Assembly (NCBI GenBank): GCA_024413465.1
Contig: JAKSVU010000001.1
Coordinates: 85,949 to 149,948, forward strand
Direction of reading: 5' to 3'
Source of the DNA: Alphaproteobacteria bacterium
GTDB taxonomy: Bacteria > Pseudomonadota > Alphaproteobacteria > CAAGCB01 > CAG-977
DNA: 64,000 nucleotides
The translations under genes were made by a program, and so were the position numbers. Within the stretch, counting starts at the first letter, position 1, and each line of letters opens with the position of its first letter. Shown here piece after piece: positions 36,606 through 46,900 of the stretch. The notes below the pieces were generated by a model that saw nothing but the letters and a program-made list of their open reading frames with translations, searched no databases and was not told the DNA's origin.

Positions 36606-39116
36606 TTAATCGTAATATGAATCTTTTTTTAGAAAAGCTGGAATCTCTGAAGCAGAAATAGGTTTACTTATAAAATAACCTTGTATAACATCACATCCTT
36701 GTTTTTGTAATAGTTCAAGTTGTTCCTTTGTTTCGACCCCTTCAGATACAATTTCTAACCCTAAAGTATGTCCAAGATTAATAATTGCATGAGCAATTTC
36801 AGCGTCATCATAATTGTTTGTCATATCTCTAACAAAGGACTGATCTATTTTTAAACGATTTACCTTAAATTTTTTCAAATAACTTAATGAAGAATACCCT
36901 GTTCCAAAATCATCAATTGCTAATTTTATTCCTAATTTAGATAGTCTTGATAAAATGTTATCTGCTTTTCTTGCATCTTGCATGACGACACTTTCTGTTA
37001 ATTCAAGCTCTAATTGATCTGTTCCAACACCACTTTCGTCGAGAGCCTTCTCCACAACACCGACTAAATCCTCTTGTTGGAACTGAACTGCAGATAAATT
37101 TACAGCAACAGAAATTTTTGGAAGTCCCATTTCTTCCCAAATTTTTACATGACGGAGTGCTTCTTTTAGAATCCAATCTCCTAAAGGAATAATCAAACCT
37201 GTATCTTCAGCAATTGGAATAAACTTCATCGGGGACACCATTCCTCTCGTAGGGTGCATCCACCTAATCAAAGCTTCTGCTGACAAAATTTTTTTTGTTT
37301 TAACATCATATTGTGGTTGAAAATATAAAACAAATTCATTTTGCAAAATAGCTTTTCTAAGATCTCTTTCTAACGCCAGATGGTCTTCTGTTTCTTCATT
37401 CATTTCTTGAGAGAAGAAAAAATAACTGTTTGGTGAAGAATGAGATGCTGTCCTTAAAGCCATATCTGCATAGTTTACCATTTTATCAGCATCATCACCA
37501 TCATCTGGAAATATTGAAATCCCAACACAAGCACCAACATTAACTTCAGTATTTTCAATTTGAATCGGAGCTAACGTACTTTCAATCATTAACCGAGCAA
37601 AACTGGCGGCAGCCTCCGCATTTTTAACGTTTGAAACAATTACAGCAAATTCATCACCACCGATTCGTGCAACAAAATCCTGATCTGAAAAAATTTTTAT
37701 CAGTCTGTCTCCAACGATTTTTAATAATGTATCGCCAGCTGAATGCCCTAAGGTATCGTTAATTCGATTGAAGTTTGTCAAATCAGCAAATAAAACTGCT
37801 ACTTTTTTTTCATTATTTTTTGCTCTAGTGAGAACAGATTGCAATTTTTCATAGAACAAATTTCTGTTAGGCAATCCTGTTAATTGGTCATAATTTGCCA
37901 ACTTTAGTATGATACCTTCAGCATTTTTTCTTTCAGTTACATCTTCCCGGACAAAAATGCAGTTCATAAGTTTTTTATTGCTGTTTAGTATAGGCGTTAT
38001 ACATTGTTCAACAGAATATAAAGCTCCTGTTTTTTTTCGTTCAATAATTTCATTTTTCCACGTTTTTCCTGCATTTAAGCAATCCCACATGTTTTTATAA
38101 AAGGCATCATCTTGATTTTCATAGTGTAAAAAGTTTAAAGAATAACCAATGAGTTCATCACTATCGTATCCACTTAATTCACAGAAAGCAGGATTAACCC
38201 ATAAAACGATTCCGCTTTGATCAGTAATTGCAAAAGCATTGTGAGATGTTTCTAAAGCTGTTCTTTGTAATCTTAAATTTTGTTGGTCATGGGACATTTG
38301 AACAGCCATGGCTATACGTAAAGCAAAAGTCTCCATTCGCTGAATCATCATATCGTCTAAGCGACCTAATTTTGAATGAATTTCTAGAACGCCTTCAACT
38401 CCATCATGTGTAATTAATGGGAAAACAATAATTTGACGAATATGTTCTCTTCCGTCATCATCAATGACTTTATCATCATCTAGAGCAACAACCACTGTTT
38501 TTCTTGAACGGATTGCCTGTCCTGTAGGACCAAATTTTTCCGTCAAATCATCCCAATGTATGTCGTGAGATGGAAAATTCTTGGATAAAAGTCCCTTTGC
38601 TGATTGAACTTCAACCAATCCAGTTGATAATTTTTTTCCTAACCAAACCAATGGAAAATCAAATAAACTCACCAATTTTTCACAAATAAATGAAGCAAAT
38701 TGACTATCTGATTGTCCTCGCATTACTCGACGTAATACAGTATGAAGAATAGCATCTAAACTTTCAGAAGCTTGTCTTCTTGAAATATCTCTTACTTGAC
38801 ATAAAAAATTTTTTTCAGTTTTTGTTAAGATTACCTCAACTGAAAATTCAGAATCATCTTTTCGAATGCCTGTGATTTCTATGGTATTTGCAATTTCCAT
38901 TTGATCCAATAGTTTTACAACACCACCCCAATTACCTTTGTCAGATGTAATGCTAGGAAACAGTGTTTTTAATGGTTTGTTGTATAACTCACCATCTGCA
39001 TATCCAAACATCTTGAGACATGCTGTATTCGCAAAAAGGATATTTCCAAAACTATCAACGGAAATAACCGAACTTTGATTACTTTCTAGAATTTGAGACA
39101 GAACACAATACTCCAA
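36606..39116 (-). CDS. Dual GGDEF-EAL cyclic-di-GMP protein with PAS-GAF-PAS sensors
   Basis: Makes and/or degrades cyclic di-GMP. 836 residues, soluble: PAS (about 10-120), GAF (about 140-275), PAS with PAC tail (about 285-405), GGDEF (about 410-575) and EAL (about 590-830). Both catalytic domains look intact: ARIGGDEFAVIV near residue 487, SAEALIRWMHP near 613 and AIDDFGTGYSSLSYL in the EAL loop, so the net activity cannot be told. No transmembrane segment. No ATG is available near the N-terminus: TTG at 39116 is the likely start, in-frame stop TAA lies 3 codons upstream, and a CTG 15 bases in has GGAG at a usable distance. Divergent from motAB across 154 bases and leads an operon with two unknown genes. 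Confidence 0.92.
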   Translation of the reverse strand: MEYCVLSQILESNQSSVISVDSFGNILFANTACLKMFGYADGELYNKPLKTLFPSITSDKGNWGGVVKLLDQMEIANTIEITGIRKDDSEFSVEVILTKTEKNFLCQVRDISRRQASESLDAILHTVLRRVMRGQSDSQFASFICEKLVSLFDFPLVWLGKKLSTGLVEVQSAKGLLSKNFPSHDIHWDDLTEKFGPTGQAIRSRKTVVVALDDDKVIDDDGREHIRQIIVFPLITHDGVEGVLEIHSKLGRLDDMMIQRMETFALRIAMAVQMSHDQQNLRLQRTALETSHNAFAITDQSGIVLWVNPAFCELSGYDSDELIGYSLNFLHYENQDDAFYKNMWDCLNAGKTWKNEIIERKKTGALYSVEQCITPILNSNKKLMNCIFVREDVTERKNAEGIILKLANYDQLTGLPNRNLFYEKLQSVLTRAKNNEKKVAVLFADLTNFNRINDTLGHSAGDTLLKIVGDRLIKIFSDQDFVARIGGDEFAVIVSNVKNAEAAASFARLMIESTLAPIQIENTEVNVGACVGISIFPDDGDDADKMVNYADMALRTASHSSPNSYFFFSQEMNEETEDHLALERDLRKAILQNEFVLYFQPQYDVKTKKILSAEALIRWMHPTRGMVSPMKFIPIAEDTGLIIPLGDWILKEALRHVKIWEEMGLPKISVAVNLSAVQFQQEDLVGVVEKALDESGVGTDQLELELTESVVMQDARKADNILSRLSKLGIKLAIDDFGTGYSSLSYLKKFKVNRLKIDQSFVRDMTNNYDDAEIAHAIINLGHTLGLEIVSEGVETKEQLELLQKQGCDVIQGYFISKPISASEIPAFLKKDSYYD

Positions 39117-39270
39117 AATAACTTATTGATTTATATACCTTAAAAAAAATTTTTGCAATCGAATTTATAACATGTTAATCGAAATAAACTATTTTTTGAA
39201 TTGATTTATTGTCAGTTACAATGTAAAAAGTATGAAAATATACACTAAATTTTGTGTTAGGAGCACATAG

Positions 39271-40068
39271 ATGAATAAGAGTTCTTTGGTAGGAATTTTA
39301 CTTGGTTGGGGGATTATTTTCGGAACGATCCGTTTGTCAACACCAGACATCTTAATGTTTTGGGATTTTCCTAGCTTTTTGTTGGTTATTATTGGTCCAT
39401 ATTTTGCAATGTTGATGGGATTTAGCGGTAGAGACGTCAACTTGGCAAACAAACAGTGGTTGTCAATTTTCAAATCCTATCATGATAGCGATCTTTCTTA
39501 CAAGGAGGAAATTGGTCGTTTAGTTCACTATGCTTCAGTTGCTCAAAAAGGTGGTCCTACAGCAATTGACCAAATTATTACAACTCTATCTGAAGATGAT
39601 AAGTTTACTAGATTTGGTTTTGAACTTGCGAGCACTGGTTTTAGTGCTCAAGATATTAGAGATCTTTTAAAAGAAGCTGCATATAGCACTTATTCAAGAC
39701 AAGGAAAACCTGCTGAAATTTTAAACCAAATTGGTGCAAATGGACCTGCTTTTGGAATGGCAGGAACATTAATTGGACTTGTTGTTATGTTAGGAAATAT
39801 GGGGGCAGATCCTTCAGCTATTGGTTCAGGTATGGCTGTGGCTTTGATTACAACTTTCTATGGTGTTTTAGCTGCTAGATTGATTTATTTACCAGCTGGT
39901 ATGCGCTTAAATGGAAGAAATGATGATACTCTCTTTCATAACCTTTTAATTGCTGAAGCAGTTGCTCTAATTGCTGACAGAAAGCAACCTCGTTTTATTC
40001 AAGAAAAATTAAACGCTTTCGTTGATCCATCTGAACGTTTCAGTATTGATGATGATCCTCAGAAGTAA
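39271..40068 (+). CDS. motA: Flagellar motor stator protein MotA/PomA family
   Basis: Stator subunit that conducts ions with MotB and drives flagellar rotation. 265 residues with four membrane segments (about 5-22, 27-45, 150-170 and 180-200) and a cytoplasmic loop between the second and third. The channel segment GMAGTLIGLVVMLGNMG and the PSAIGSGMAVALITTFYGVL helix match the family. AGGAG precedes the ATG. Forms a two-gene unit with motB. No other flagellar gene is in the window. The short cytoplasmic loop resembles PomA-type proteins; the ion used cannot be read from the sequence. Confidence 0.9.
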   Translation: MNKSSLVGILLGWGIIFGTIRLSTPDILMFWDFPSFLLVIIGPYFAMLMGFSGRDVNLANKQWLSIFKSYHDSDLSYKEEIGRLVHYASVAQKGGPTAIDQIITTLSEDDKFTRFGFELASTGFSAQDIRDLLKEAAYSTYSRQGKPAEILNQIGANGPAFGMAGTLIGLVVMLGNMGADPSAIGSGMAVALITTFYGVLAARLIYLPAGMRLNGRNDDTLFHNLLIAEAVALIADRKQPRFIQEKLNAFVDPSERFSIDDDPQK

Positions 40069-40082
40069 GGGAGATATTTCTA

Positions 40083-40742
40083 ATGGGAGCTCCTAAAAAA
40101 AAGGAAGTAAATGCAGATGATTGGCAAGGAACATACGGTGACTGTGTTACACTGTTACTCTGTTTCTTTGTTATGTTATTAGCTGCTTCAAAAATGGATT
40201 CTGTTATGTTTGAACAGATCAGGACAGGTATTGCAAGAGATTTAACTAATGAAAAAATTGATCAGCCAATTCAAATGTTAATGGCAGATTTACAATCTGA
40301 TATTCAGTCTATGAATTTGAATAACGAGGCTTTAATTGGTAATGATCATATGGGAATTATGTTAGATTTGGAAACAGATGCCTTCTTTGATCCAGGTTCA
40401 GCTGAATTAAAACCAGATGCTATAAAAATCATTAAAAAAATGTCTGCCACTTTACGTGAAGAACGTTACAATATGTTTAAATTCGAAGTTCAAGGGCATA
40501 CAGACGATACGAATGTTATTTCCGAAAAATACCCATCAAATTGGGAATTGTCATCAGCAAGAGCATCTTCTGTTGCTAGAGCATTAATAGAAAATGGTAT
40601 TACAAAAACGAGATTACGTGCTGTTGGTATGGCTGATATTCAACCTAAATATCCAAATAGAGATGCAGATGGTATGCCCATTCCACATAATCAAAGAAGA
40701 AATCGGCGCGTAGTACTTAGGATGGATCCTGTATACAACTAA
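40083..40742 (+). CDS. motB: Flagellar motor stator protein MotB/PomB family
   Basis: Peptidoglycan-anchored stator partner of MotA. 219 residues: a single membrane helix at about 18-38 (TYGDCVTLLLCFFVMLLAAS) with the ion-binding aspartate D20, then a periplasmic OmpA-like domain from about residue 95 with the peptidoglycan-binding signature FEVQGHTDDTNV...NWELSSARA and RRNRRVVL. The cytoplasmic N-terminus is short, and the linker contains a plug-like amphipathic stretch. Fourteen bases after motA. Its last 26 bases overlap the end of a convergent hydrolase gene. Confidence 0.9.
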   Translation: MGAPKKKEVNADDWQGTYGDCVTLLLCFFVMLLAASKMDSVMFEQIRTGIARDLTNEKIDQPIQMLMADLQSDIQSMNLNNEALIGNDHMGIMLDLETDAFFDPGSAELKPDAIKIIKKMSATLREERYNMFKFEVQGHTDDTNVISEKYPSNWELSSARASSVARALIENGITKTRLRAVGMADIQPKYPNRDADGMPIPHNQRRNRRVVLRMDPVYN

Positions 40743-41481
40743 TAATCCATTGAATATCTTTTTTTAGACAATCTAGAGCATCATTATCTGATAATCGATG
40801 ATTTGATTTTTTTATAAGTGTTAATTTACACTTATTGCTTTTTATCAAATCAATTAATTTCAAAGAGTTTTTAAAGGAAACACAATCATCTTTTTTTCCA
40901 TGAATAATAGCAATGGGGATGTTTAATTTTATTGTTTTATTCGTTAAATAATACTGTTTTACACCTGTAAAAAGATTAATTCCCCAAGGTTCTCCTTCTT
41001 TAGACCAATCACATGGAGTATAAATTATACCTTGAGACTTTATTTTTCTTTTTTGATAAGTTGAAAAACTTTTCCACAATTCTTTTGTAAAATCCAATGC
41101 TGGTGCTAAACCTATTATACCAACTATTTGTTTCGGTAATGAAATTGCTGCTAAAAATGCTATCCATCCCCCCATAGAACTTCCAACTAAAATGATTTTG
41201 TTGCTTCTAATGCTTTGAATAACATGTATTGCATCTTCTAGCCAATCGCTAATAGAACATTCTGTATATTTTTTATTGGATAATCCATGCCCAGAAAAAT
41301 CAAATGATAAAAAAGAAATGTTATTTTCCTGGCAAAAATTTTCTAAGAAAAAAGCTTTTGTAGAATTCTTATCAGATAAAGTCCCATGCATAAAAACAAC
41401 AGTAAAATCTCCACCATTTTCATTATAATGGTAAGATATTTTTTTATCTGAAAATTGAAGAAAATCGTCCATTTTTTTCAT
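40717..41481 (-). CDS. Alpha/beta hydrolase
   Basis: Serine hydrolase fold, cytoplasmic, substrate unknown. 254 residues: oxyanion-loop FMHGTLSDKNS, nucleophile serine in VGSSMGGWIAF (GxSxG), a catalytic Asp likely in IHGKKDDCVS and the His in KKSNHRLSDND, all in canonical order. This matches esterase/thioesterase-like members such as the YqiA/BD-FAE group but not a specific one. Ninth base after the Sel1 gene, in the mfd-purU-sel1 run. Converges with motB with a 26-base overlap. Confidence 0.85.
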   Translation of the reverse strand: MKKMDDFLQFSDKKISYHYNENGGDFTVVFMHGTLSDKNSTKAFFLENFCQENNISFLSFDFSGHGLSNKKYTECSISDWLEDAIHVIQSIRSNKIILVGSSMGGWIAFLAAISLPKQIVGIIGLAPALDFTKELWKSFSTYQKRKIKSQGIIYTPCDWSKEGEPWGINLFTGVKQYYLTNKTIKLNIPIAIIHGKKDDCVSFKNSLKLIDLIKSNKCKLTLIKKSNHRLSDNDALDCLKKDIQWIISCIQDPS

Positions 41482-41490
41482 TATGTCGTA

Positions 41491-42996
41491 TTAAAAATCG
41501 AAAAAATCATCTGAATCAGAAGTTTTATTTGTTTCTTTCACAAGATCATTTTCTATTTCATCTTTTTTTTCAAATTTACTTTTGATTTTTGCTAACAAAC
41601 CTTGAGACTGTTGATTTTCTGGGATTTTATTATATTCATCTGCTAATTTTTCTCCTGTTTGACGAATTTCTAAATCGAAACTATCATCTAACATTTTTAA
41701 GGTTTCATCAATAAATGGTGCTGAATTATCATCAGTATATTTTTTTGCAAGTAATACGTACATGTAACATTTTGCCAAATCAGGATCTACAACATTTCCT
41801 TCACAATATATTGGAGCAAGTTTAAAAAAAGCTATGGGATTATTTTTTTTACTAGCTTCCGTATACCACTTTAAAGCCGTAGATTCGTCGGATTGTAAAC
41901 CTTGACCTAACATGTATAAGTCTCCCAATGCTATTTGTGCAATCACATTTCCACTACTAGCTGTATTTTCAAGTTTTGTTAAAATTGGCCTAAAATCATT
42001 TTTTTTAATAGCATCATTTAATTCTTTTCTACCAATTCCGGCTGCAACCAACATTGTTTCCTTGTCAGTTTTTACAGTTAGTTCGATTTGTTCTTGTTCT
42101 GCCTTTGATGAATTACTTTTCTTTTGAGGTATATCTTCATCTAGAAATGTTTCACCTTGTAGAGCTGGAATGGATTCAGAACGACTTTTTTTGTGCCATT
42201 TTTGAGCTCGCCTTTGAGCTTCAAGTATTTCCTCAGGCTTCATTTTTTTTGTAATCTCTTCACGTCTTAAAGATGCTTCATCTTTTAATGTCTGTGTAGT
42301 TGCATATGCAGATACAAGGTTGTAGTACGTATGTGCCCCTGTCATGCTGTAGGGTAAACCTCTCATACTTGTATTACTGAACAATTTAGCTAAATCCATT
42401 TGAGCATCAAAGTCTCCCTGATCTGCAGCTAACTTATGCCAACGAATTGCAGCATTGAAATTTTGAGGTGTACCTTCTCCTTTTAGATACATCTTTCCCA
42501 AAGCATATTGAGCTGGACCATATCCTTGTTCTCCTGATTTTTTATAATATTCGAAAGCTTTTATTATATTTTTCTTAACACCAGTTCCTTCTTCAAGCAT
42601 TAGACCTATATTATATTGAGCAGCATAATTTCCTTTTTGTGCTGAAATCTTATACCACTTCAAAGCGTCTGCATAATTTTTTTCAACGCCTCTCCCCATA
42701 TAGAAAGCATTACCTAATTTTAAGGCTGAATTTTCGTTTCCATTTTCTGCTGATAATTTATACAGCTGTAAAGCTTTATCAGAATCTTGTTCAACGCCCC
42801 AACCATTTTCATACAGTCTTCCTAATTGATATCTAGCTTCTTCATTTTGTTCAACATCAATTAGTCGATTTAATTCTTTTAAAGCAAAGGTATAATCTTC
42901 TTCTTTTATAGAATCTAACGCTTCCTGTAATGTAGCGTTTACTTGAAAAGGTAATGATGAAATTAGATAAAAAAGAAATAAACTGTTTTTTTTCAT
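41491..42996 (-). CDS. Sel1-like repeat protein, secreted
   Basis: A helical repeat protein for protein-protein contact, probably periplasmic. 501 residues with a signal peptide (about 1-21, cut after QVNA). At least five Sel1 repeats lie in a row from residue 55 (for example YQLGRLYENGWGVEQDSDKA and LGKMYLKGEGTPQNFNAAI), then a Ser/Glu-rich linker near 280-310, and two more repeats at about 350-420 (ALGDLYMLGQGLQSDESTA). The C-terminal 60 residues are charged and low in complexity. Partner unknown. Eleven bases after purU. Confidence 0.88.
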   Translation of the reverse strand: MKKNSLFLFYLISSLPFQVNATLQEALDSIKEEDYTFALKELNRLIDVEQNEEARYQLGRLYENGWGVEQDSDKALQLYKLSAENGNENSALKLGNAFYMGRGVEKNYADALKWYKISAQKGNYAAQYNIGLMLEEGTGVKKNIIKAFEYYKKSGEQGYGPAQYALGKMYLKGEGTPQNFNAAIRWHKLAADQGDFDAQMDLAKLFSNTSMRGLPYSMTGAHTYYNLVSAYATTQTLKDEASLRREEITKKMKPEEILEAQRRAQKWHKKSRSESIPALQGETFLDEDIPQKKSNSSKAEQEQIELTVKTDKETMLVAAGIGRKELNDAIKKNDFRPILTKLENTASSGNVIAQIALGDLYMLGQGLQSDESTALKWYTEASKKNNPIAFFKLAPIYCEGNVVDPDLAKCYMYVLLAKKYTDDNSAPFIDETLKMLDDSFDLEIRQTGEKLADEYNKIPENQQSQGLLAKIKSKFEKKDEIENDLVKETNKTSDSDDFFDF

Positions 42997-43007
42997 ATAA
43001 TAAACCT

Positions 43008-43877
43008 TTATTTGAATATAACTGTTCGTACACCATTTAGTAAAATACGTCTCTCAATATGGTATCTCAATGCCCTAGATAATACAATATTTTCTAAATC
43101 TTTTCCCATTGCCACGAGTTGCTCAGGTGTATTTGTATGATCAACTCTTTCAACAGCTTGTTCAATAATAGGTCCTTCATCAAGATTTGCAGTAACATAA
43201 TGAGCTGTGGCTCCAATTAACTTTACCCCACGTTCATAAGCTTGGTGATAAGGTTTAGCACCTTTGAAACTAGGTAAAAATGAATGATGGATATTAATAC
43301 AATGTCCTGCTAATTCAGAACACATTTCATCAGATAATATCTGCATATATCTTGCCAAAACAACCAAATCTACGTGTAAATCTTTGTATAATTTTATAAT
43401 TTTATTTTCCTGAATGCGTTTTTCCTCAAAAGAAGATCCTTTTGGAAGAGGAAAGTAAAAATAAGGTATTTTGTGCCATTCTACGAAATCCCTCATATCT
43501 TCGTGATTAGAAATAACTCCTGCAATTTCAATGTTTAATAATCCGGTTCTGTATCTTTGAAGGATATCATTTAAGCAATGACTTTCTTTTGAAACTAATA
43601 ACAATAATCTAGCAGGTCTATCTGCATTATGGATTTTCCAATCCATTTTAAATTCAGCAGCTAAAGGCTTTAAGGATTCTTTTAAAACAGACCTCATACT
43701 CTCACTATTTTCAGTTGTAAAAACGATCCTCATAAAAAATCTTTTGCTTAAATCATCCCCAAATTGAGCAGCTTCTTTTATGAAGCCACCTTCTGCTGAT
43801 ATTTTTGTAAAAACTTTAGCAGCAATTCCCATTCTATCTGGACAACTCAAAGTTAAAACATGTGTTTCTTTTACCAT
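43008..43877 (-). CDS. purU: Formyltetrahydrofolate deformylase
   Basis: Hydrolyses 10-formyltetrahydrofolate to formate and tetrahydrofolate, balancing one-carbon pools. 289 residues: N-terminal ACT domain (VLTLSCPDRMGIAAKVFTKI) and a C-terminal formyltransferase-like domain with HCINIHHSFLPSFKGAKPYH and the catalytic His/Asp region ATAHYVTANLDEGPII. Normal length. Thirty-six bases after mfd; the next gene begins 11 bases later. Nothing unusual. Confidence 0.95.
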   Translation of the reverse strand: MVKETHVLTLSCPDRMGIAAKVFTKISAEGGFIKEAAQFGDDLSKRFFMRIVFTTENSESMRSVLKESLKPLAAEFKMDWKIHNADRPARLLLLVSKESHCLNDILQRYRTGLLNIEIAGVISNHEDMRDFVEWHKIPYFYFPLPKGSSFEEKRIQENKIIKLYKDLHVDLVVLARYMQILSDEMCSELAGHCINIHHSFLPSFKGAKPYHQAYERGVKLIGATAHYVTANLDEGPIIEQAVERVDHTNTPEQLVAMGKDLENIVLSRALRYHIERRILLNGVRTVIFK

Positions 43878-43913
43878 ATCGCCCTTAACCCTCTGTATTA
43901 AGTATAGTAGTTA

Positions 43914-46900
43914 TCATTTTGATTTTTCAGAACTTATCTTAGATAATATGGATACTATTTGCTGAATACCCCTTAATTGTTTTTCAGGTTCATCCCACTT
44001 TTGTAAACATAATATTTTTTGATCAGATCTGACTGAAATTTTTTTATTATTTAATGTAATGAATTTAATCAATCCTGCTGGATTTGCAAATAAATTATTA
44101 TGAAATGTTATTAAAGCTCCATTTGTTCCAGCTTCAATTTTTTCAATATTTATTTTTTTACACTCTATTTTTATTATTATAACTTCAATTAAATTTTCAA
44201 ATTCTTTAGGTATTTTTCCAAAACGATTTTCCATTTCGAATTTTAGATTATTAATTTCTGATACGTCTTGAATATCTGCTAATCTTTTATATATTCCCAT
44301 CCGAATTCCTAAATCTGGAATATAATTTTCAGGAATAAGAACCGAAACACCTGTTGATATTTGTGGAGACCAATAATTATCAGATATTTCTGCCTCTTTA
44401 TTACAATTTTTGATTACGTTAATTGCATCTTCAAGCATTTTTTGGTAGAGCTCTATTCCCACTTCTTTTATATGACCAGATTGTTCTTCCCCTAAAAGAT
44501 TCCCAGCTCCTCTTATATCTAGGTCATAGCTAGCTAAGTTAAAACCTGCACCTAATGTATCCATTTTTTGCATAAAATTTAGTCTTTTCATTGCAACATC
44601 ATTGATTGTTTGATTTGAAGGTATTGTTAAATATGCATAACCTCTATTTTTCCCACGCCCTACTCTTCCACGCAATTGGTATAATTGAGATAAACCAAAC
44701 ATATTTGATTTATGGATAATAATTGTATTTACATTTGGAATATCTAATCCAGATTCAATAATGGTTGTAGCAAGAAGTAAATCGTATTTTTTGTCTAAAA
44801 AATCAGACATAATATTTTCTAACTCATTTGAAGCCATTTGACCATGTGCTTCAATAAGTTTTAGATCAGGAATTATTTCATTAAGAATTTTTTTTACGTT
44901 AGGTAAATCAGATATTTTAGGGCAAACATAAAAAATTTGTCCTCCTCTACTTCTTTCTCGTAAAATAGCATCTTTAATAACAACAGGATCAAATGGTAAA
45001 ACAAACGTTCGGACAGCAATTCTATCTACAGGAGGTGTTGTTATTACGCTCAACTCTCTAATACCGGTTAATGACATTTGTAATGTCCTTGGAATTGGCG
45101 TTGCTGTTAATGTTAAAATGTGGACATTACTTTGTAATTGTTTTATTTTTTCCTTATGAGAAACGCCAAAGTGTTGTTCTTCATCTATAATTAGCATTCC
45201 AAGATTATGATATTCTATATTTTTTGACAGTAATGAATGGGTTCCAATAATAATATCAATTTTTCCATCAGCTAATTCTTTTTTTATTTCTAAAGACTTT
45301 TTGGAAGAAACTAATCTAGATAATTGAGCAATTTTTAAAGGATAATCCTGAAATCTTTTTGAAAAAGTTTCATAATGTTGTCTTGCAAGTAAAGTTGTCG
45401 GAACAATAACAGCAACTTGAAAACCATTTATAGCGCAAATAAAAGCAGCTCTTAATGCTACCTCTGTTTTTCCAAAACCAACATCCCCACAAATTAATCG
45501 ATCCATTGGTTTGCCACTATTTAGATCAGAAACAACATCTTTTATGGCATTTTCTTGATCCTCAGTTTCTGTATAAGGAAATTTAGAACAAAAATCATCA
45601 TATATATGACTTGGTACACTCAAAATTTCTGCTTTTTTTAGATAACGTTCTGCTGCTATTTTTATCAATTTTTCTGCGATTTCTTTTATTTTTTTCTGCA
45701 AACGTTCTTTTTTTGCTTGCCAAGCATGTCCACCTAAAACATCCAAAGTAACATTTGTGTTTTCAGAACCATATTTTGATAAGACTTCAATATTTTCGAC
45801 AGGAACATACAATTTATCACTATTTTGATAAACTAAACAAAGACAGTCATGCAAAGCCCCACAAACATTTAAGGTTTTTAAACCTGAATATTTCCCAATT
45901 CCATGTTCAATATGAACAATTAAATCGCCATCCGAAATAGTAGAAATATCTCGGATAAAATTCTTATTTTTTTTATTTTTCTTTTTGGGTGAAACTTGAA
46001 TTAAGCGTTCCCCTAAAATGTCAGTTTCAGAAATAATAATAAAATCGTCTGTTTCAAATCCATTTTCTTGTGGAAAAATTAAACAAGGAATCTGTTTTTT
46101 TAATTTAAAAACTTCACTCCATGAAGATACTTCTGTAAGATTTAAATTTTCTTCTTGTAGTAAAGAAGTGAGGCGAATTAAACTACTTTTGCTCCATGCT
46201 GTTAGTATGATTTTTTTATTTTCATTCTTTATAAAATTTGAAATTTCACGATAGATATTTCTTTTATCTAAACATGTGAGAAAAAAATTTCTACTATTTT
46301 TCCAATGAATATTATTAAGTTGATTCGAATTTGGATAATCAAAAGGACAAACATCATAATTAGGCATTAACGATATTTTCTCTTCTAAAAACTGTTTATC
46401 CATAAACAGCATTTCTTTAGGAACAGGTCTATAAATATTTTTTTCATCTGACTGATGTGTGTTTAAATTTGAAATTCTTGCCTGATAAAATTCATTAATT
46501 TGTTCTATCTTATATTTTAACATTTCTTCAAATTGATAATCTTTCAAAATTGTATAATTAGGGATAAAATCAAATAACGAACTTAAATTGTCATAAAAAA
46601 AAGGAAGCCAATTTTCTATTCCAGGATATTTTTTCCCTTCAGAAATATTTTGATATAAAATATCGTCCTCACCTACTCCATAAATAGAACGATACATAGT
46701 TCTAAAATGGGATATACTTTCTTTGTTTAAAATGATTTCATTTGCAGGTTTGAAATTAAAAAACGTTATATTCTTTGATGTTATTTGTGTAATAGGATCA
46801 AATAATCGAATGGATTCTATTTCATCTCCAAATAAATCTAATCGTACAGGCTCTTCAAATCCAGCTGGAAATATATCTATAATTCCCCCTCTAATTGCAT

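Noticed and set aside
39271-40742. Zorya-type defence or ExbBD/TolQR energy transducer instead of MotAB
   Set aside because: MotA lacks the long C-terminal helical tail of ZorA, MotB has the full OmpA-like anchor, and no zorC/D/E or TonB/TolA gene is near.
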